Shown: positions 44,031-54,519, numbered from the stretch's first letter. The stretch: 64,000 nt of DNA from Candidatus Vecturithrix granuli (GCA_000739535.1 DF820463.1:254194-318193), one strand, 5' to 3'. Notes: generated by a model from the letters alone, not told the origin. Numbers and translations are program-made.

Positions 44031-44819
44031 TTACTTCATGCAAAGGTCTGAACGAACGTGCGCGAGGACGGGGAGTTTGGCACGGACATTGTGAAGACGT
44101 TCGGCCTGGAGTTCAACGATCAGGATCTGCTCTTGTTCACCCGCATCGGCGATCTGGACGCCGAAGGGATCAAACGCTGCACTGCGGCCGCAAAAACTTG
44201 AGCTAATAGCATTTACTGCAGCGACATAGCACGTATTTTCAATCGCCCTGGCGCGCAGTAAGGTGAGCCAGTGATCTTCTTTGAGAGTCCCTGCATACCA
44301 GGCCGACGGAAGAAGAATCGCGTTTGCACCTTGAAAAGCCAGATAGCGAAAAAGCTCCGGAAAGCGCAGGTCATAACAAATCGCCAGACCGATCTTGAAG
44401 TCTGCGACCGGAATCACTTCTGGCAAAGTCTTTCCGGCTATCATCGTGTCTGATTCGCGCACGTTTAACGCATCGAACAGGTGCAACTTGCGGTAGGCGG
44501 TGAGCAGTTCGCCCTGCGGCGAGAGCATAACGATGACATTCCCGACGCGCTCTTCCTGGGGGATGCGTTCCCAAACGCCAGCGACTACATACAGGTGATG
44601 TTTACGGGCGAGGTCTTGTAAAGCCGTCACAAACGGGCCGTCCAGAGGTTCAGCGACCGTCGCGAGAGCTACGTTTTTGCGCGGAAGGGCCATAAACATT
44701 TCAGGAAAGGCAAGAATGGTCGCGTTCTGTTCCGAAGCGGTGGTTGCAAAACGCTGCGCCGCCGCGATATTATCTTCTGGATTCGGGCTAATCGGTAGTT
44801 GCGCAAGCGCCAATTTCAT
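44031..44819 (-). CDS. carbon-nitrogen hydrolase (nitrilase superfamily, omega-amidase-like)
   Basis: 262 residues from the ATG at 44819 (MKLALAQLPI), the normal family start; the in-frame extension upstream lies in a palindromic repeat. Catalytic triad seen: Glu40 (AFPEMF), Lys111 (YRKLHLFD) and Cys148 (LAICYDLRFPEL). These enzymes hydrolyse amides such as alpha-ketoglutaramate or deaminated glutathione. It follows rubredoxin and superoxide reductase on the same strand, with a perfect hairpin between, so cotranscription is uncertain. Confidence 0.9.
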   Translation of the reverse strand: MKLALAQLPISPNPEDNIAAAQRFATTASEQNATILAFPEMFMALPRKNVALATVAEPLDGPFVTALQDLARKHHLYVVAGVWERIPQEERVGNVIVMLSPQGELLTAYRKLHLFDALNVRESDTMIAGKTLPEVIPVADFKIGLAICYDLRFPELFRYLAFQGANAILLPSAWYAGTLKEDHWLTLLRARAIENTCYVAAVNAISSSFCGRSAAFDPFGVQIADAGEQEQILIVELQAERLHNVRAKLPVLAHVRSDLCMK

Positions 44820-44835
44820 AGATGTTGATACTAGT

Positions 44836-44870
44836 AGGACTCCGGGAGTCTCGGAGACTCCCGGAGTCCT
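44836..44870. repeat. perfect 16-bp hairpin before the nitrilase gene
   Basis: AGGACTCCGGGAGTCT (44836-44851), CGG loop, exact complement (44855-44870). Lies 17 bp upstream of the nitrilase start codon and 24 bp after the superoxide reductase stop. May block readthrough or shape ribosome access. Confidence 0.8.
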
Positions 44871-44894
44871 GTCGCGCAAGATTTTTCTGAAAAA

Positions 44895-45233
44895 CTATAA
44901 TGCCAGGCTATTGTCCCAGACGCCGTGCAGGTTGCAATACGACAGGGCTGTCAGAGATTTGTACTCTTCTTTTTTGATTACCAGCGATCCGCGGGGAAAA
45001 GCTGTACCTCTCCCAAAATTCAATTCGCCAATCTCAACAAATTTACCTTCCTGGGTTTCTCCAAAGACCTTCACCCATTCAATATGATGCTCTTTGGTGG
45101 TAGGGTGAACGACTTCTTTTCCCACTTGAATGGTGACAACGGTTCCCAGGTCACTTGTTGATAGCGCAATATCAGGAACATGTTTTTCCTTGCCTTCAAA
45201 TTCAGGAGCATGAATAAATTGTGCCAATGCCAT
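44895..45233 (-). CDS. superoxide reductase (neelaredoxin type)
   Basis: 112 residues, class II superoxide reductase with a single Fe(His)4Cys site. GKEKHVP with the Lys that guides superoxide, HPTTKEHHIEWV with iron His ligands, and LSYCNLHGVW with the Cys and the last His. The N-terminal desulforedoxin Cys4 domain of class I is absent. It reduces superoxide to peroxide without releasing oxygen, a trait of anaerobes. A rubredoxin gene directly upstream supplies electrons. Confidence 0.93.
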   Translation of the reverse strand: MALAQFIHAPEFEGKEKHVPDIALSTSDLGTVVTIQVGKEVVHPTTKEHHIEWVKVFGETQEGKFVEIGELNFGRGTAFPRGSLVIKKEEYKSLTALSYCNLHGVWDNSLAL

Positions 45234-45266
45234 TGTCTTTTCCTCCTTGTTATGAGATTCAGATCA

Positions 45267-45428
45267 TTAATCCAGGGGTTCAAACATATCTTTTTCAACG
45301 CCACAATCGGGGCAAACCCAATCATCAGGCAGATCTTCAAATGCCGTCCCTGCCGCCACTCCATTCTCAGTATCACCAACTTCCGGGTCATAAATATACC
45401 CACATACCGTACATTTATACTTTTTCAT
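45267..45428 (-). CDS. rubredoxin
   Basis: A 53-residue frame read from the minus strand starting at the ATG ending at 45428. Two Cys knuckles: [13 protein letters not shown] and [16 protein letters not shown], with the conserved [14 protein letters not shown] between, a full match to bacterial rubredoxin. It carries one electron on an Fe(Cys)4 site. It lies 33 bp ahead of superoxide reductase on the same strand and is its likely reductant. Confidence 0.95.
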   Translation of the reverse strand: MKKYKCTVCGYIYDPEVGDTENGVAAGTAFEDLPDDWVCPDCGVEKDMFEPLD

Positions 45429-45530
45429 GAGTTCACCACTCCTTTTGCGTTTCGACAGAGATGAGAATGATTGACTCTCTGCCAGTATTGCATGTTGTTA
45501 CGAATCTGTATTCCCGAACATTCATAAGAG

Positions 45531-45556
45531 TGATAAGAAATCTAACAATCTTATCA
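45531..45556. promoter_or_regulatory. candidate operator dyad between rubredoxin and V-ATPase operons
   Basis: TGATAAGA (45531-45538) and TCTTATCA (45549-45556) form a perfect 8-bp dyad with a 10-bp spacer. It lies about 100 bp upstream of the rubredoxin start, in the divergent 303-bp gap. It could bind a redox or peroxide regulator for the rubredoxin/superoxide reductase genes. No known box matches exactly. Confidence 0.4.
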
Positions 45557-45649
45557 TGGGTAGTGAGGGGGAATCCCCTATGAATGTCAAGAAAAAAAAA
45601 CATTGCATCGAGACAACTCAATTTCTATGTGAGAAATTCTTGACACGAT

Positions 45650-45678
45650 TTCATAGTTCTTCATAAGCTGTTTATAAT
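45650..45678 (+). promoter_or_regulatory. candidate promoter of the V-ATPase operon
   Basis: TTCATA (45650-45655), 17 bases, TATAAT (45673-45678), about 54 bp before the first gene. The -10 is consensus; the -35 matches 4 of 6. Confidence 0.55.
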
Positions 45679-45731
45679 AGCAGTACAGGGAAGATTAAAC
45701 GAGTTGCTCTGGTTGTAGAGGAGAAGGGATA

Positions 45732-46037
45732 GTGAATATTCTTGAAAAAATGCTTGAGGTCGAAACTCAAGCGCGTCAGATTGTTGAAGACGCCAAAAAT
45801 GAAGCCAATTCTATTCGGAAAAAAGGCCGCGAAGATGCAAAACAGCTTGTGACCAATGGGAGAAAGTCCATTCAGGAAGAAGTGCAGCAGGAGATTCTCA
45901 AGATTGAACAAGAAGCAGAGGAACGGAAGATCGCCATTGTGGATAAGATGAACGCACAGTTAGAAAAGATGGAACAGAAGGCCGGAGAACGAATCATGTA
46001 TGCTGTCGATCATGTGTTAACAACGCTTTTAACATAA
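45732..46037 (+). CDS. V-type ATP synthase subunit G/H
   Basis: 101 residues, GTG start with a GGAGAAGGG ribosome site. A single long amphipathic helix: EVETQARQIVEDAKNEANSIRKKG then many Glu/Lys heptads, typical of the peripheral-stalk subunit of A/V-type ATPases that pairs with subunit E. First gene of a nine-gene operon; the next gene starts 7 bp after its stop. Low sequence conservation is normal for this subunit, so position strengthens the call. Confidence 0.82.
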   Translation: MNILEKMLEVETQARQIVEDAKNEANSIRKKGREDAKQLVTNGRKSIQEEVQQEILKIEQEAEERKIAIVDKMNAQLEKMEQKAGERIMYAVDHVLTTLLT

Positions 46038-46044
46038 GACCCTG

Positions 46045-47115
46045 ATGTTCATGATCAACTCAGTTTTCAAATACGCTTATCCTCACGCAAAAATTCGCGC
46101 GCTGAAAGGGAGGCTATTATCCCAAGAACATTTGCGAGCATTGCTTCACACCGAAAGCTTTGAAGAAGTCTTGCACGTGCTCCAAATGACTTCTTATGCT
46201 GACAGCCTGGGCGATTCTTCCGCTGCGGATATGTCTATTCCGCTGTTGACCCGTATTATCTATCGAAGTCTGTTTGGCGATTATGAAAAAACTATTCGGT
46301 CGGTTGCCAGAGATATTCAACCGCTTTTCATCTTTTTGTACCAGAAGTACGAACTGGTCAATCTGAAAACGATTTTGCGCGGCATTATCAGTCATGCCGA
46401 TCCTCAAGACATTGCCGCGCTTCTTTTGCCCACAGAACAGTATACGTTATTTTCTAAACAATCTCTGCTGGAATATCACGAGGTACACCATGTTATTGAG
46501 CACCTCCAGGGTTCTTTTTTCCAGTATCCATTAAATCGGGCATTACGACGATTTGAGGAAGAACAGGAATTTTTTCCGCTCGAGATGGCCCTGGATCTGC
46601 ACTATTATCACAGCCTGTGGGATACTACTCTGAAATTGCCGGAACAAGAACGCCAGGAAAGTCAGCGTATTTTGGGAATGTGGCTTGATATTCTCAATAT
46701 CGTCTGGATTATCCGTTTTAAAGAACACTATCATTTTTCTCCTGAAGAAATTTTGAATTATACAATTCAACACGGGTATGCGTTCAGGCTTCGTGAACGT
46801 AGGCAACTAGCTCATGCTCGCGGAAGTCAGGAAGTACGCGAGTATCTGAAAACAACTTTTTACGCCAAAGCCATGGAAGGTGAAAGCGAGGTTCTTAACA
46901 CGTTACACGTCGCACTCTATCGATATCTGGTTGATCAGTTACACAAGTGTTTTTATGGAAACCCTTTTCATATCAGGGTGCTTCTCGGATATTTGCTGAT
47001 CAAAGAGTTTGAGATTTCTGATATTCTGACGATTGCTGAAGCGAAAAAGTATGGGTTTTCACTCGAGCAAAGTCAACATTACGTCATTCGCATGGGAAGG
47101 GATAGTTATGTTTAG
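46045..47115 (+). CDS. V-type ATP synthase subunit C (AC39/d type)
   Basis: 356 residues, slightly long for the family. VFKYAYPHAKIRALKGRLLSQEHL is the usual opening of subunit C/d. LVNLKTILRG in the second helical repeat, and a closing EISDILTIAEAKKYG, also match. The protein is a three-fold helical funnel that links the central rotor to the membrane ring. Its stop overlaps the start of subunit I. A second ATG (46051) lies two codons in. Confidence 0.9.
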   Translation: MFMINSVFKYAYPHAKIRALKGRLLSQEHLRALLHTESFEEVLHVLQMTSYADSLGDSSAADMSIPLLTRIIYRSLFGDYEKTIRSVARDIQPLFIFLYQKYELVNLKTILRGIISHADPQDIAALLLPTEQYTLFSKQSLLEYHEVHHVIEHLQGSFFQYPLNRALRRFEEEQEFFPLEMALDLHYYHSLWDTTLKLPEQERQESQRILGMWLDILNIVWIIRFKEHYHFSPEEILNYTIQHGYAFRLRERRQLAHARGSQEVREYLKTTFYAKAMEGESEVLNTLHVALYRYLVDQLHKCFYGNPFHIRVLLGYLLIKEFEISDILTIAEAKKYGFSLEQSQHYVIRMGRDSYV

Positions 47116-49081
47116 ACCGCTTGAAATGGTCAGGGTTGTTCTGCAAGTGCTGCATTCTGATGCCGCGAAAGTGACGCATGTGATTGCCAAACAAGGGTTA
47201 TTCCACTTGTTAGACAGCCGGCAATTTGCCAAATTTGCCGGCCAGGCAAAAGTTGGGGGTGAAGCGTTTCAATCACTGGTGAGTCGTTTTAGCGCGCTGG
47301 ATCAGGAGTTACAGAATATGTTTCACACGCTCTCAATTCATCGAACGCTGCGTAAAGATATCGAGATTGAACCGACCAAAGAAATTGACGCTATTGAAGA
47401 TAGCGTGAAAAGAATTCGGCGCGATCTGAGTAATCTCTCCGGTCAATTAGAACAACTTGAACAGCAACGCGAAGAAAAAGCACAACAGGTAGAGTTACTT
47501 CGCTCAATTGCCGCTAATGCCCCAGATCTGGAAACGATTAGAAAATTTACCTATTTTTATCGCGCGATAGGGTTTATTGCAAGCAAAGATATTCCTCGTT
47601 TTGAAGCCAGTCTGGAATCAATTCATGTGGTGCTTGTGCCCTTAACAACAATTGAACGCCGTACCCTGATTACCGTGTTGTGTTCGCCAAAAGATAAAGA
47701 CGTGCTTGAGCGGGCATTGAAAAGTGCGTATGTTGAACGAATTATCTTACCTGATATCGGCCAGGGGTCGCTTGATGAGGTCATTACACAACTAGACGCT
47801 GATCTGAACAATATTGCTGTAAAAAAGTCTCAATTAAGTCGGGATTTACAGAATACGCAGGCCGATGTGGTTGAAGAATTACAAAAACTCCGGGAAAAAG
47901 TGTCGCTCGCCCTTCTTATTTTGAAAGCAGAGGTTTTTTACGGAAAAGGGACCCGGTCGTATGTCATTTTAGGCTGGATCCCTAAAGTGCAAATAGAGAC
48001 GTTTAAACAAGAGATTATGAAAGTCACCGAGGGGCGGGCGCGTTTTGATGTGTCTGAACCGGAGTTGATTGAAGAGGTGCAGCAGGGAAAAATCAAAATT
48101 CCGATCCTCTTTAACAATCCGTTGTTGATTAAGCCCTTTGAATCCGTGGTGTTTAATTATGGCACCCAGGATTATCGCGAGATCGATCCCACGCCAATCG
48201 TGGCGATCACGTTTTTGCTGATGTTTGGCATGATGTTTGGTGACGTTGGGCATGGAATCGTGTTATTTGCCCTCGGGTATTGGGTGTTTAAAAGATTTTA
48301 TCAATTCATGGATTATGGCATTATTACCATGGAGTGCGGCGTATCTTCTGTCATTTTCGGCTTGTTGTACGGGAGTATTTTTGGCGTTGAACATTGGCTC
48401 CCGGCACTCTGGTTGCATCCGGCTGAAAATATCGGAAGTTTAATTAAATTTGCCATAGGTTTGGGAGTCGTGATGATTAGCGCGGCGGTGATTCTGAATA
48501 TTATCAATTCCTTTCACCGTAAAGACTATGCCTCAGGAATTCTCGGACATTATGGCATTGTCGGCGGATTGTTTTATTGGATCACCATCGGTTTGGGACT
48601 GAAATACGCGATCTATGGGAATTTAGGGGTGAGCACGGAAGTGCTGATCCTGTTTTTGGCGGTTCCTCTAGGAATTATCTTTTTCAGAGAACCGCTTTCA
48701 TATCTTCTGTTTAAACATGAAGGGACAGAAGAAAAATTATTTCCGGAAGGGATCGCCATGTTTGTGATGGAATCGGTTATTGATGTGATGGATGTGGTGA
48801 TCCGGTATTTGGCGAGTACGGTCTCCTTTGTGAGAACTGCTGCGTTTGCCCTGGCTCATGGGGGACTTTTTATCGCAGTGTTTTCGCTGGCTGATATTTT
48901 AGCACAGATGAAAGGGGGGGGATTGTGGTATTGGCTCGCCATCATTCTGGGGAATGTGCTCATCATTGCCTTGGAAGGTTTAGTCGTGTCCATTCAAACC
49001 ATCCGGTTGGAATATTACGAGTTTTTCAGTAAATTCTTTAAAGGTGGGGGGGAACGGTTTCAACCATTGAAAGTTGAGTAG
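47108..49081 (+). CDS. V-type ATP synthase subunit I (a)
   Basis: 657 residues from the ATG at 47108 (MFRPLEMVRVV), which overlaps the stop of subunit C; the longer frame lies within that gene. N-terminal half is a soluble coiled-coil arm; the C-terminal half has about eight membrane helices beginning at DPTPIVAITFLLMFGMMFGDVGHG. VSFVRTAAFALAHGGL carries the essential Arg that faces the proteolipid Glu. It forms the ion half-channels and holds the stalks. Confidence 0.92.
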   Translation: MFRPLEMVRVVLQVLHSDAAKVTHVIAKQGLFHLLDSRQFAKFAGQAKVGGEAFQSLVSRFSALDQELQNMFHTLSIHRTLRKDIEIEPTKEIDAIEDSVKRIRRDLSNLSGQLEQLEQQREEKAQQVELLRSIAANAPDLETIRKFTYFYRAIGFIASKDIPRFEASLESIHVVLVPLTTIERRTLITVLCSPKDKDVLERALKSAYVERIILPDIGQGSLDEVITQLDADLNNIAVKKSQLSRDLQNTQADVVEELQKLREKVSLALLILKAEVFYGKGTRSYVILGWIPKVQIETFKQEIMKVTEGRARFDVSEPELIEEVQQGKIKIPILFNNPLLIKPFESVVFNYGTQDYREIDPTPIVAITFLLMFGMMFGDVGHGIVLFALGYWVFKRFYQFMDYGIITMECGVSSVIFGLLYGSIFGVEHWLPALWLHPAENIGSLIKFAIGLGVVMISAAVILNIINSFHRKDYASGILGHYGIVGGLFYWITIGLGLKYAIYGNLGVSTEVLILFLAVPLGIIFFREPLSYLLFKHEGTEEKLFPEGIAMFVMESVIDVMDVVIRYLASTVSFVRTAAFALAHGGLFIAVFSLADILAQMKGGGLWYWLAIILGNVLIIALEGLVVSIQTIRLEYYEFFSKFFKGGGERFQPLKVE

Positions 49082-49123
49082 CTGGTGAATCGGTAAATTG
49101 TTGTTATCGGTAAATCGCTTTAA

Positions 49124-49500
<377 letters not shown>

Positions 49501-49501
<1 letters not shown>

Positions 49502-49806
49502 TGAAGACAGTGGTTATAGCTGATGAAGACACTGTTCTCGGGTTTTCGCTGGCAGGCGTCCAGGGCATGATCGTGACTACGGAAGAAGACATTCGAACAG
49601 CCTTTGAGACGGCGGTACACCTTGAGGGTGTCGGAATCCTCCTGATCACGGAACGGGTAGCGGAAGTCATCCGGGAAACGGTGGATCGCTGGGTTATCGG
49701 AGGCGGGCGTCCTCTTCTGGTGGAAATTCCTGATAGTCAAGGCCCATTGCCAGGAAGACGTACTCCACATGAATTTGTCAAATCAGCTATCGGGGTCAAA
49801 TTTTAG
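49501..49806 (+). CDS. V-type ATP synthase subunit F
   Basis: 101 residues. VIADEDTVLGFSLAGV is the highly conserved subunit F opening; GILLITERVAE and RPLLVEIPDSQGP follow, as in other A/V ATPases. It is part of the central stalk with subunit D and regulates ATP hydrolysis. Starts on the last base of the subunit K stop. Confidence 0.93.
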
Positions 49807-49855
49807 AAATCATGGGGCAAAGCGTACGTTATATGCGAGGGAATGAGGTGGAACT

Positions 49856-50479
49856 ATGCCGGTAGAAGACGGAACTGAATTCTCACAGGCGATTCTGGAT
49901 GAAGCCAAACAGGAAGCGGATGACCTCGTCGATCTGGCGCGACGCGAGGTTGAGAAAATCCTGGATGGCGCACGAGAAGAGCTTGAGCAGATCAGGATTG
50001 CCGAACAGTCGCGTGCCGCCACGCAAAAAGCGAAAATGCTCTATAAGCAGCTTGTGGCCGCCGCTGAACTTGAGGCCCGCAAACAAAAACTTCTCAAGCA
50101 AGAGGCTCTGATTGCTGAAGTTGAACGACAGGTCAAAGACCGATTGCTGCAAATTCGCAATGAGGCTCGATATCCTGATATCCTCAGACGTTTAATTCGA
50201 GATGGACTCTCGATGTTAGATGGGCAGGCGTTTGAGGTGATTGTTGCGCCGGAAGACCGTTCTTTAATCACAGAGGAGTTCTTGAAACATCTTGGTCAGG
50301 AACAAAAAGCTTCCGTGACACTTGCTGAAGATGCTCTTTCAGAAATGACTGGGGTGATCGTGCAGCGCGTTGATAAACGCGTCCGGTGCGATAACACGCT
50401 GCAACGTCTATTCGAACGGCGAAAACATGAACTGCGACTGTTGATCGCCCAGGATTTGTTCGAAGGAATGGAATTATGA
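49856..50479 (+). CDS. V-type ATP synthase subunit E
   Basis: 207 residues: N-terminal long helix rich in Glu/Arg/Ala (FSQAILDEAKQEADDLVDLARREVEKIL), then a small mixed alpha/beta C-terminal domain with IVQRVDKRVRCDNTLQRLFE, the family end. It forms the peripheral stalk with subunit G/H. A GAGGTGG ribosome site precedes it; its end overlaps the start of subunit A by four bases. Confidence 0.88.
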   Translation: MPVEDGTEFSQAILDEAKQEADDLVDLARREVEKILDGAREELEQIRIAEQSRAATQKAKMLYKQLVAAAELEARKQKLLKQEALIAEVERQVKDRLLQIRNEARYPDILRRLIRDGLSMLDGQAFEVIVAPEDRSLITEEFLKHLGQEQKASVTLAEDALSEMTGVIVQRVDKRVRCDNTLQRLFERRKHELRLLIAQDLFEGMEL

Positions 50480-52257
50480 GTGAGAAGATTGTTGGAAAAG
50501 TCGCCTGGATTAGCGGGCCAGTTATTCGCGCTGATCAGGTGAGCGGCCTGAGTATGATGGAACAGGTCGAAATCGGACAAGAGCGGCTGATAGGAGAAGT
50601 ATTGGAACTTGATGGCGACATGGCCACCATTCAGGTGTACGAAGATACCGTCGGAATCAAGCCTGGCGTCAATGTATATGGCACCGGTTCTTTGCTCTTT
50701 GTTGAACTTGGCCCGGGTTTGATTAAAAATATTTATGATGGCATTCAACGCCCTCTTGAAGATATCAAAGCCCTGCAAGGGGATTTTATCCAACGCGGCG
50801 CTCAGGTTCAGGCTCTCGACCGAGAAACGCTGTGGCAATTTACACCAACCTGTCAGGTCGGCGATCAGATCAAGGGGGGGGATGTGTTGGGAGATGTCCA
50901 GGAAACCTCAGCCTTTATCCATCGAATTTTGTGTCCCCCTGATATACGAGGAAAGCTGCTGGAAATCGTGCCTCAAGGCGCATATACGATTGAACATGTC
51001 ATTGCCAAGATCTCCACGGAAGACGGTGAACAGGAACTCAAAATGTATCATCGCTGGCCGGTTCGACAGCCCCGTCCCTATCACAATCGTTTGAATCCAA
51101 CAATCCCCTTAATTACCGGACAGCGCGTGATTGATACGTTTTTCCCTTTAGCTAAAGGAGGAACGGCGGCAGTGCCCGGCGGATTCGGCACCGGAAAAAC
51201 CGTCACACAGCATCAGTTGGCGAAATGGTGCGATGCGAATTTGATTGTTTATATCGGGTGTGGGGAGCGCGGCAATGAAATGACCGGCGTATTAGTGGAT
51301 TTCCCAAAACTCATTGATCCTAAAAGCGGCAATCCTTTGATGGAACGCACCATTCTCATTGCCAATACGTCTGACATGCCTGTCGCAGCCCGCGAAGCCA
51401 GCATTTATACGGGAATTACCATTGCTGAATATTATCGCGATATGGGTTATGATGTGGCCATCATGGCCGATTCTACGTCCCGTTGGGCGGAAGCATTGCG
51501 AGAAATTTCAGGCCGCTTAGAGGAAATGCCGGCCGAAGAAGGGTTCCCGGCCTATCTAGCCACGCGCCTGGCGGAGTTTTATGAACGCGCAGGCCGGGTG
51601 GTGGCGTTGAACGGTAAAGAAGGCTCAATCAGCGTTATTGGCGCAGTTTCTCCGCCGGGCGGTGATTTCTCCGAACCGGTCACGCAACATACTAAACGTT
51701 TTGTCCGATGCTTTTGGGGGTTGGATAAAGAGTTGGCAAGCGCCCGATATTTTCCGGCGATTAACTACATGGAGAGTTATAGTGAATACCTGGAAGATGT
51801 GTCGGAATGGTGGACGAAATTTGCGATTGCCGATTGGAATGCCTTGCGCGCGAAAGCCATGGGATTACTGCAACAAGATGACAAACTCCAGAAAATTGTC
51901 AAGCTTATTGGCGAAGATGCCTTGCCGGATGATCAGCGTTTAGTGATTGAAGGTGCGCGTTTGCTAAAAGATGCGCTGCTCCAACAAGGCGCGTTTGACG
52001 AAGTGGATACCTACTCGCAGCCGGAACGCCAGATCTGGATGTTGAAAATCATCCTGCATTTTTACGATCGGGCCAATGAGATCATCAAAAAAGGCGCTCC
52101 CATCTATCGTATCCGTGAGATGGAAGTCATTGAACATATTAACCGCATGAAAAGCCGCATTCGCAACGAAGAACTTGAAAAATTCGAAGAACTGCTGCAA
52201 CAGGTCGATGAAGAGTTTGATAAACTCGAACAAGACTATGCGGGTGGGTTCTTTTAA
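50476..52257 (+). CDS. atpA: V-type ATP synthase catalytic subunit A
   Basis: 593 residues, standard length. [11 protein letters not shown] is the active Walker A; the roughly 90-residue bulge characteristic of V-type A subunits precedes it. [30 protein letters not shown] segment is the DELSEED-like equivalent region, seen here as [18 protein letters not shown]. It hydrolyses or makes ATP at the A/B interface. A 120-bp palindromic insertion, rather than the usual direct coupling, separates it from subunit B. Confidence 0.95.
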   Translation: MSEKIVGKVAWISGPVIRADQVSGLSMMEQVEIGQERLIGEVLELDGDMATIQVYEDTVGIKPGVNVYGTGSLLFVELGPGLIKNIYDGIQRPLEDIKALQGDFIQRGAQVQALDRETLWQFTPTCQVGDQIKGGDVLGDVQETSAFIHRILCPPDIRGKLLEIVPQGAYTIEHVIAKISTEDGEQELKMYHRWPVRQPRPYHNRLNPTIPLITGQRVIDTFFPLAKGGTAAVPGGFGTGKTVTQHQLAKWCDANLIVYIGCGERGNEMTGVLVDFPKLIDPKSGNPLMERTILIANTSDMPVAAREASIYTGITIAEYYRDMGYDVAIMADSTSRWAEALREISGRLEEMPAEEGFPAYLATRLAEFYERAGRVVALNGKEGSISVIGAVSPPGGDFSEPVTQHTKRFVRCFWGLDKELASARYFPAINYMESYSEYLEDVSEWWTKFAIADWNALRAKAMGLLQQDDKLQKIVKLIGEDALPDDQRLVIEGARLLKDALLQQGAFDEVDTYSQPERQIWMLKIILHFYDRANEIIKKGAPIYRIREMEVIEHINRMKSRIRNEELEKFEELLQQVDEEFDKLEQDYAGGFF

Positions 52258-52372
52258 GAAATGTTGAATGTTGAATGCTAAATGCTGAATGTTGAATGCT
52301 AAATGTTGAATGCTAAATGTTGGAGGCTGAATTCAGTATCCAGCATCCAACATCCAACATTCAACATTTCTT
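52256..52372. repeat. inverted repeat between V-ATPase subunits A and B
   Basis: AAGAAATGTTGAATGTTGAA (52256-52275) pairs with the complement 52351-52372 region. The left side repeats the words AATGTTGAATGCT about six times; the right side is (CCAACAT). It fills the gap between subunit A and B and reaches within 6 bp of the B start, leaving no visible ribosome site. Confidence 0.75.
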
Positions 52373-52377
52373 ATAAC

Positions 52378-53760
52378 ATGTCCGGAGCAAAAGAATATCT
52401 TGGTTTTAAAAAAGTGTCAGGGCCGATTCTCTATGTTGAAGATATTTCCGATGTCGGGTTTGGAGAAGTGGTTCAGATCATTGACAGGCATGGCCGGTTA
52501 AGACATGGGCGCGTATTGTCGATCGGAAGAACGACTGCGGCAGTTGAAATTTTTGAAGGCACAAGTGGATTGTCGCTTGAGGGCACAACAATTCGTTTTC
52601 TCGGGCATCCGCTGACAGTACCGGTTTCTGAAAATATGTTAGGTCGGGTGTTTAATGGTATTGGTGAACCGATTGATGGATTGCCGGAACCAATCGCCCG
52701 GGAATGGCGCAATGTGAATGGTTTGCCCATTAATCCGGCCTGCCGTGAATACCCCCGCGATTTTATCCAAACCGGTATTTCCACGATTGATGGCATGAAT
52801 ACCCTCGTTCGCGGCCAAAAACTCCCGGTATTTTCCGGCAGCGGTCTGCCTCACAATAAATTAGCCGCGCAGATTATTCGGCAGGCGACGATTTTGGGGG
52901 AAGAAGAGACCCAATTTGCCGTGGTGTTTGGGGCGATGGGCATTAAACACGATGACGCCGAGGTCTTTCGCAAAAGTTTTGAAGAAACCGGCGTTTTGAA
53001 AAATGTCGCCATGTTTATCAATCTGGCCAGCGACCCTACTATTGAACGCTTATTGACGCCGCGTTCGGCGTTAACCCTTGCGGAATACCTGGCATTTGAT
53101 CGCGATATGCACGTTCTCGTTGTGCTGACCGATATGACAAACTATTGTGAAGCCTTACGGGAAGTCTCGACCGCAAAAGGTGAGGTGCCGAGCCGCAAAG
53201 GCTATCCGGGTTATCTGTACAGCGACTTAGCTTCGATTTATGAACGCGCAGGCCGTATTATCGGCCGTAAAGGATCGATTACCCAAATCCCTATTCTGAC
53301 CATGCCAAATGACGACATTACGCATCCTATCCCGGATTTAACCGGGTTTATCACAGAAGGCCAGATTGTGCTCGACCGCAATTTGGATAAACAGGGCATT
53401 TATCCCCCGATTAATGTTCTGCCTTGTTTGTCGCGGTTGATGAATGACGGCATTGGGGCAGACAAAACTCGTGACGATCATCGCAATATTTCCAATCAAT
53501 TATACTCGGCCTATACATACATCAAACGGGTTGAAACCCTGGCATCCATTATCGGAGAAAGTGAACTCTCTGATCTGGACAAAAAGTATCTGGAACTGGG
53601 ACGTCAGTTCGAATACAAATTTGTGCATCAGGGGATTACAGAAAACCGTTCGATCGAAGATACGCTAGATCTGGCATGGGAGCTTGTTTCATCTCTGCCG
53701 CGCAGAGAACTCACACGCGTCACGGAAGAGCAAATTGATATGTATGGGCAAAGCGCCTGA
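52378..53760 (+). CDS. atpB: V-type ATP synthase subunit B
   Basis: 460 residues from the ATG at 52378 ([13 protein letters not shown]), the family start; the longer frame is in the repeat. [15 protein letters not shown] replaces the P-loop, which marks the non-catalytic B subunit. [16 protein letters not shown] and the Arg region that reaches the A-subunit site are present. No Shine-Dalgarno sequence lies before the start, so translation may depend on the hairpin or coupling. Confidence 0.95.
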   Translation: MSGAKEYLGFKKVSGPILYVEDISDVGFGEVVQIIDRHGRLRHGRVLSIGRTTAAVEIFEGTSGLSLEGTTIRFLGHPLTVPVSENMLGRVFNGIGEPIDGLPEPIAREWRNVNGLPINPACREYPRDFIQTGISTIDGMNTLVRGQKLPVFSGSGLPHNKLAAQIIRQATILGEEETQFAVVFGAMGIKHDDAEVFRKSFEETGVLKNVAMFINLASDPTIERLLTPRSALTLAEYLAFDRDMHVLVVLTDMTNYCEALREVSTAKGEVPSRKGYPGYLYSDLASIYERAGRIIGRKGSITQIPILTMPNDDITHPIPDLTGFITEGQIVLDRNLDKQGIYPPINVLPCLSRLMNDGIGADKTRDDHRNISNQLYSAYTYIKRVETLASIIGESELSDLDKKYLELGRQFEYKFVHQGITENRSIEDTLDLAWELVSSLPRRELTRVTEEQIDMYGQSA

Positions 53761-53803
53761 TGACAATTGACAATTGTCAATTGTCAATTGTCAATTATCA
53801 ATA
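53760..53803. repeat. CAATTGTCAATTG palindromic repeat between subunits B and D
   Basis: ACAATTGACAATTGTCAATTG and further TGTCAAT units form a self-complementary tract that starts on the stop codon of B and ends just before D. No ribosome site for D is visible apart from it. Confidence 0.7.
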
Positions 53804-53807
53804 CTTT

Positions 53808-54437
53808 ATGGCAAGGCTGAGTATTCCATCAACCAAGAGTAATTTTCTTCGTTTGAGCGAAGAACTGATATTCGCCAAAGAAGGTCGTGATCTGCTTGAT
53901 GAAAAGCGTGAAATTCTGATCATGGAGATTATGGGAACGCTTGAAGACGCACATCGCAAACGCCTGACAATGGAAAAACAGCTTGCTGAAGCGTATCAGG
54001 CCATGGTAGTTGCGAAAGTAGTTCTGGGACGAGAAAATGTGCGACGAGCGGCGTTGGGAATTCCTTCTGAGGCAACCATTGACATTCACGATCGCAGTGT
54101 GATGGGAGTTGTCGTGCCTGTTGTTCAAGTGAAGTGGAGTAAAACGGACAAACCGCGCTATAGTTTTGCCGGAACGACTTATGCTTTAGATAATGCCGCT
54201 CATAAGTTTTCAGACTGTTTGGTGTTGTTAGTTGAATTGGCTGAAATTGAAACGACGCTGTGGAGACTTGCAACTGAGTTGAAAAAAGTTCAACGACGAT
54301 TCAACGCGTTGGACAATCTGCTGATCCCTCAATATGAGGAGACGGTAAAGTATATCGAATATACGTTGGAGGAAAAAGAACGAGAAATCCTTTTTCAACT
54401 GAAGCGAGTTAAAGCAAAACTGAAACAGGAACTCTAG
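53808..54437 (+). CDS. V-type ATP synthase subunit D
   Basis: 209 residues from the ATG at 53808 (MARLSIPSTKSNFLRL), the conserved start; upstream frame lies in a palindromic repeat. It has the long N- and C-terminal helices of the rotor axle and the typical ending TLEEKEREILFQLKRVKAKLK. Works with subunit F in the central stalk. Last gene of the operon. Confidence 0.92.
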   Translation: MARLSIPSTKSNFLRLSEELIFAKEGRDLLDEKREILIMEIMGTLEDAHRKRLTMEKQLAEAYQAMVVAKVVLGRENVRRAALGIPSEATIDIHDRSVMGVVVPVVQVKWSKTDKPRYSFAGTTYALDNAAHKFSDCLVLLVELAEIETTLWRLATELKKVQRRFNALDNLLIPQYEETVKYIEYTLEEKEREILFQLKRVKAKLKQEL

Positions 54438-54519
54438 AGGCACGGGTTACGAGTGTCGAGTATCGAGTTACCCTATGCTCATAGCTTGAGACACGAAATC
54501 CGCGGTCGCTTCTTATATC

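Noticed and set aside
52258..52340. CRISPR-like short repeats (AATGTTGAATGCT words)
   Set aside because: Units are contiguous with no unique spacers and form an inverted repeat.
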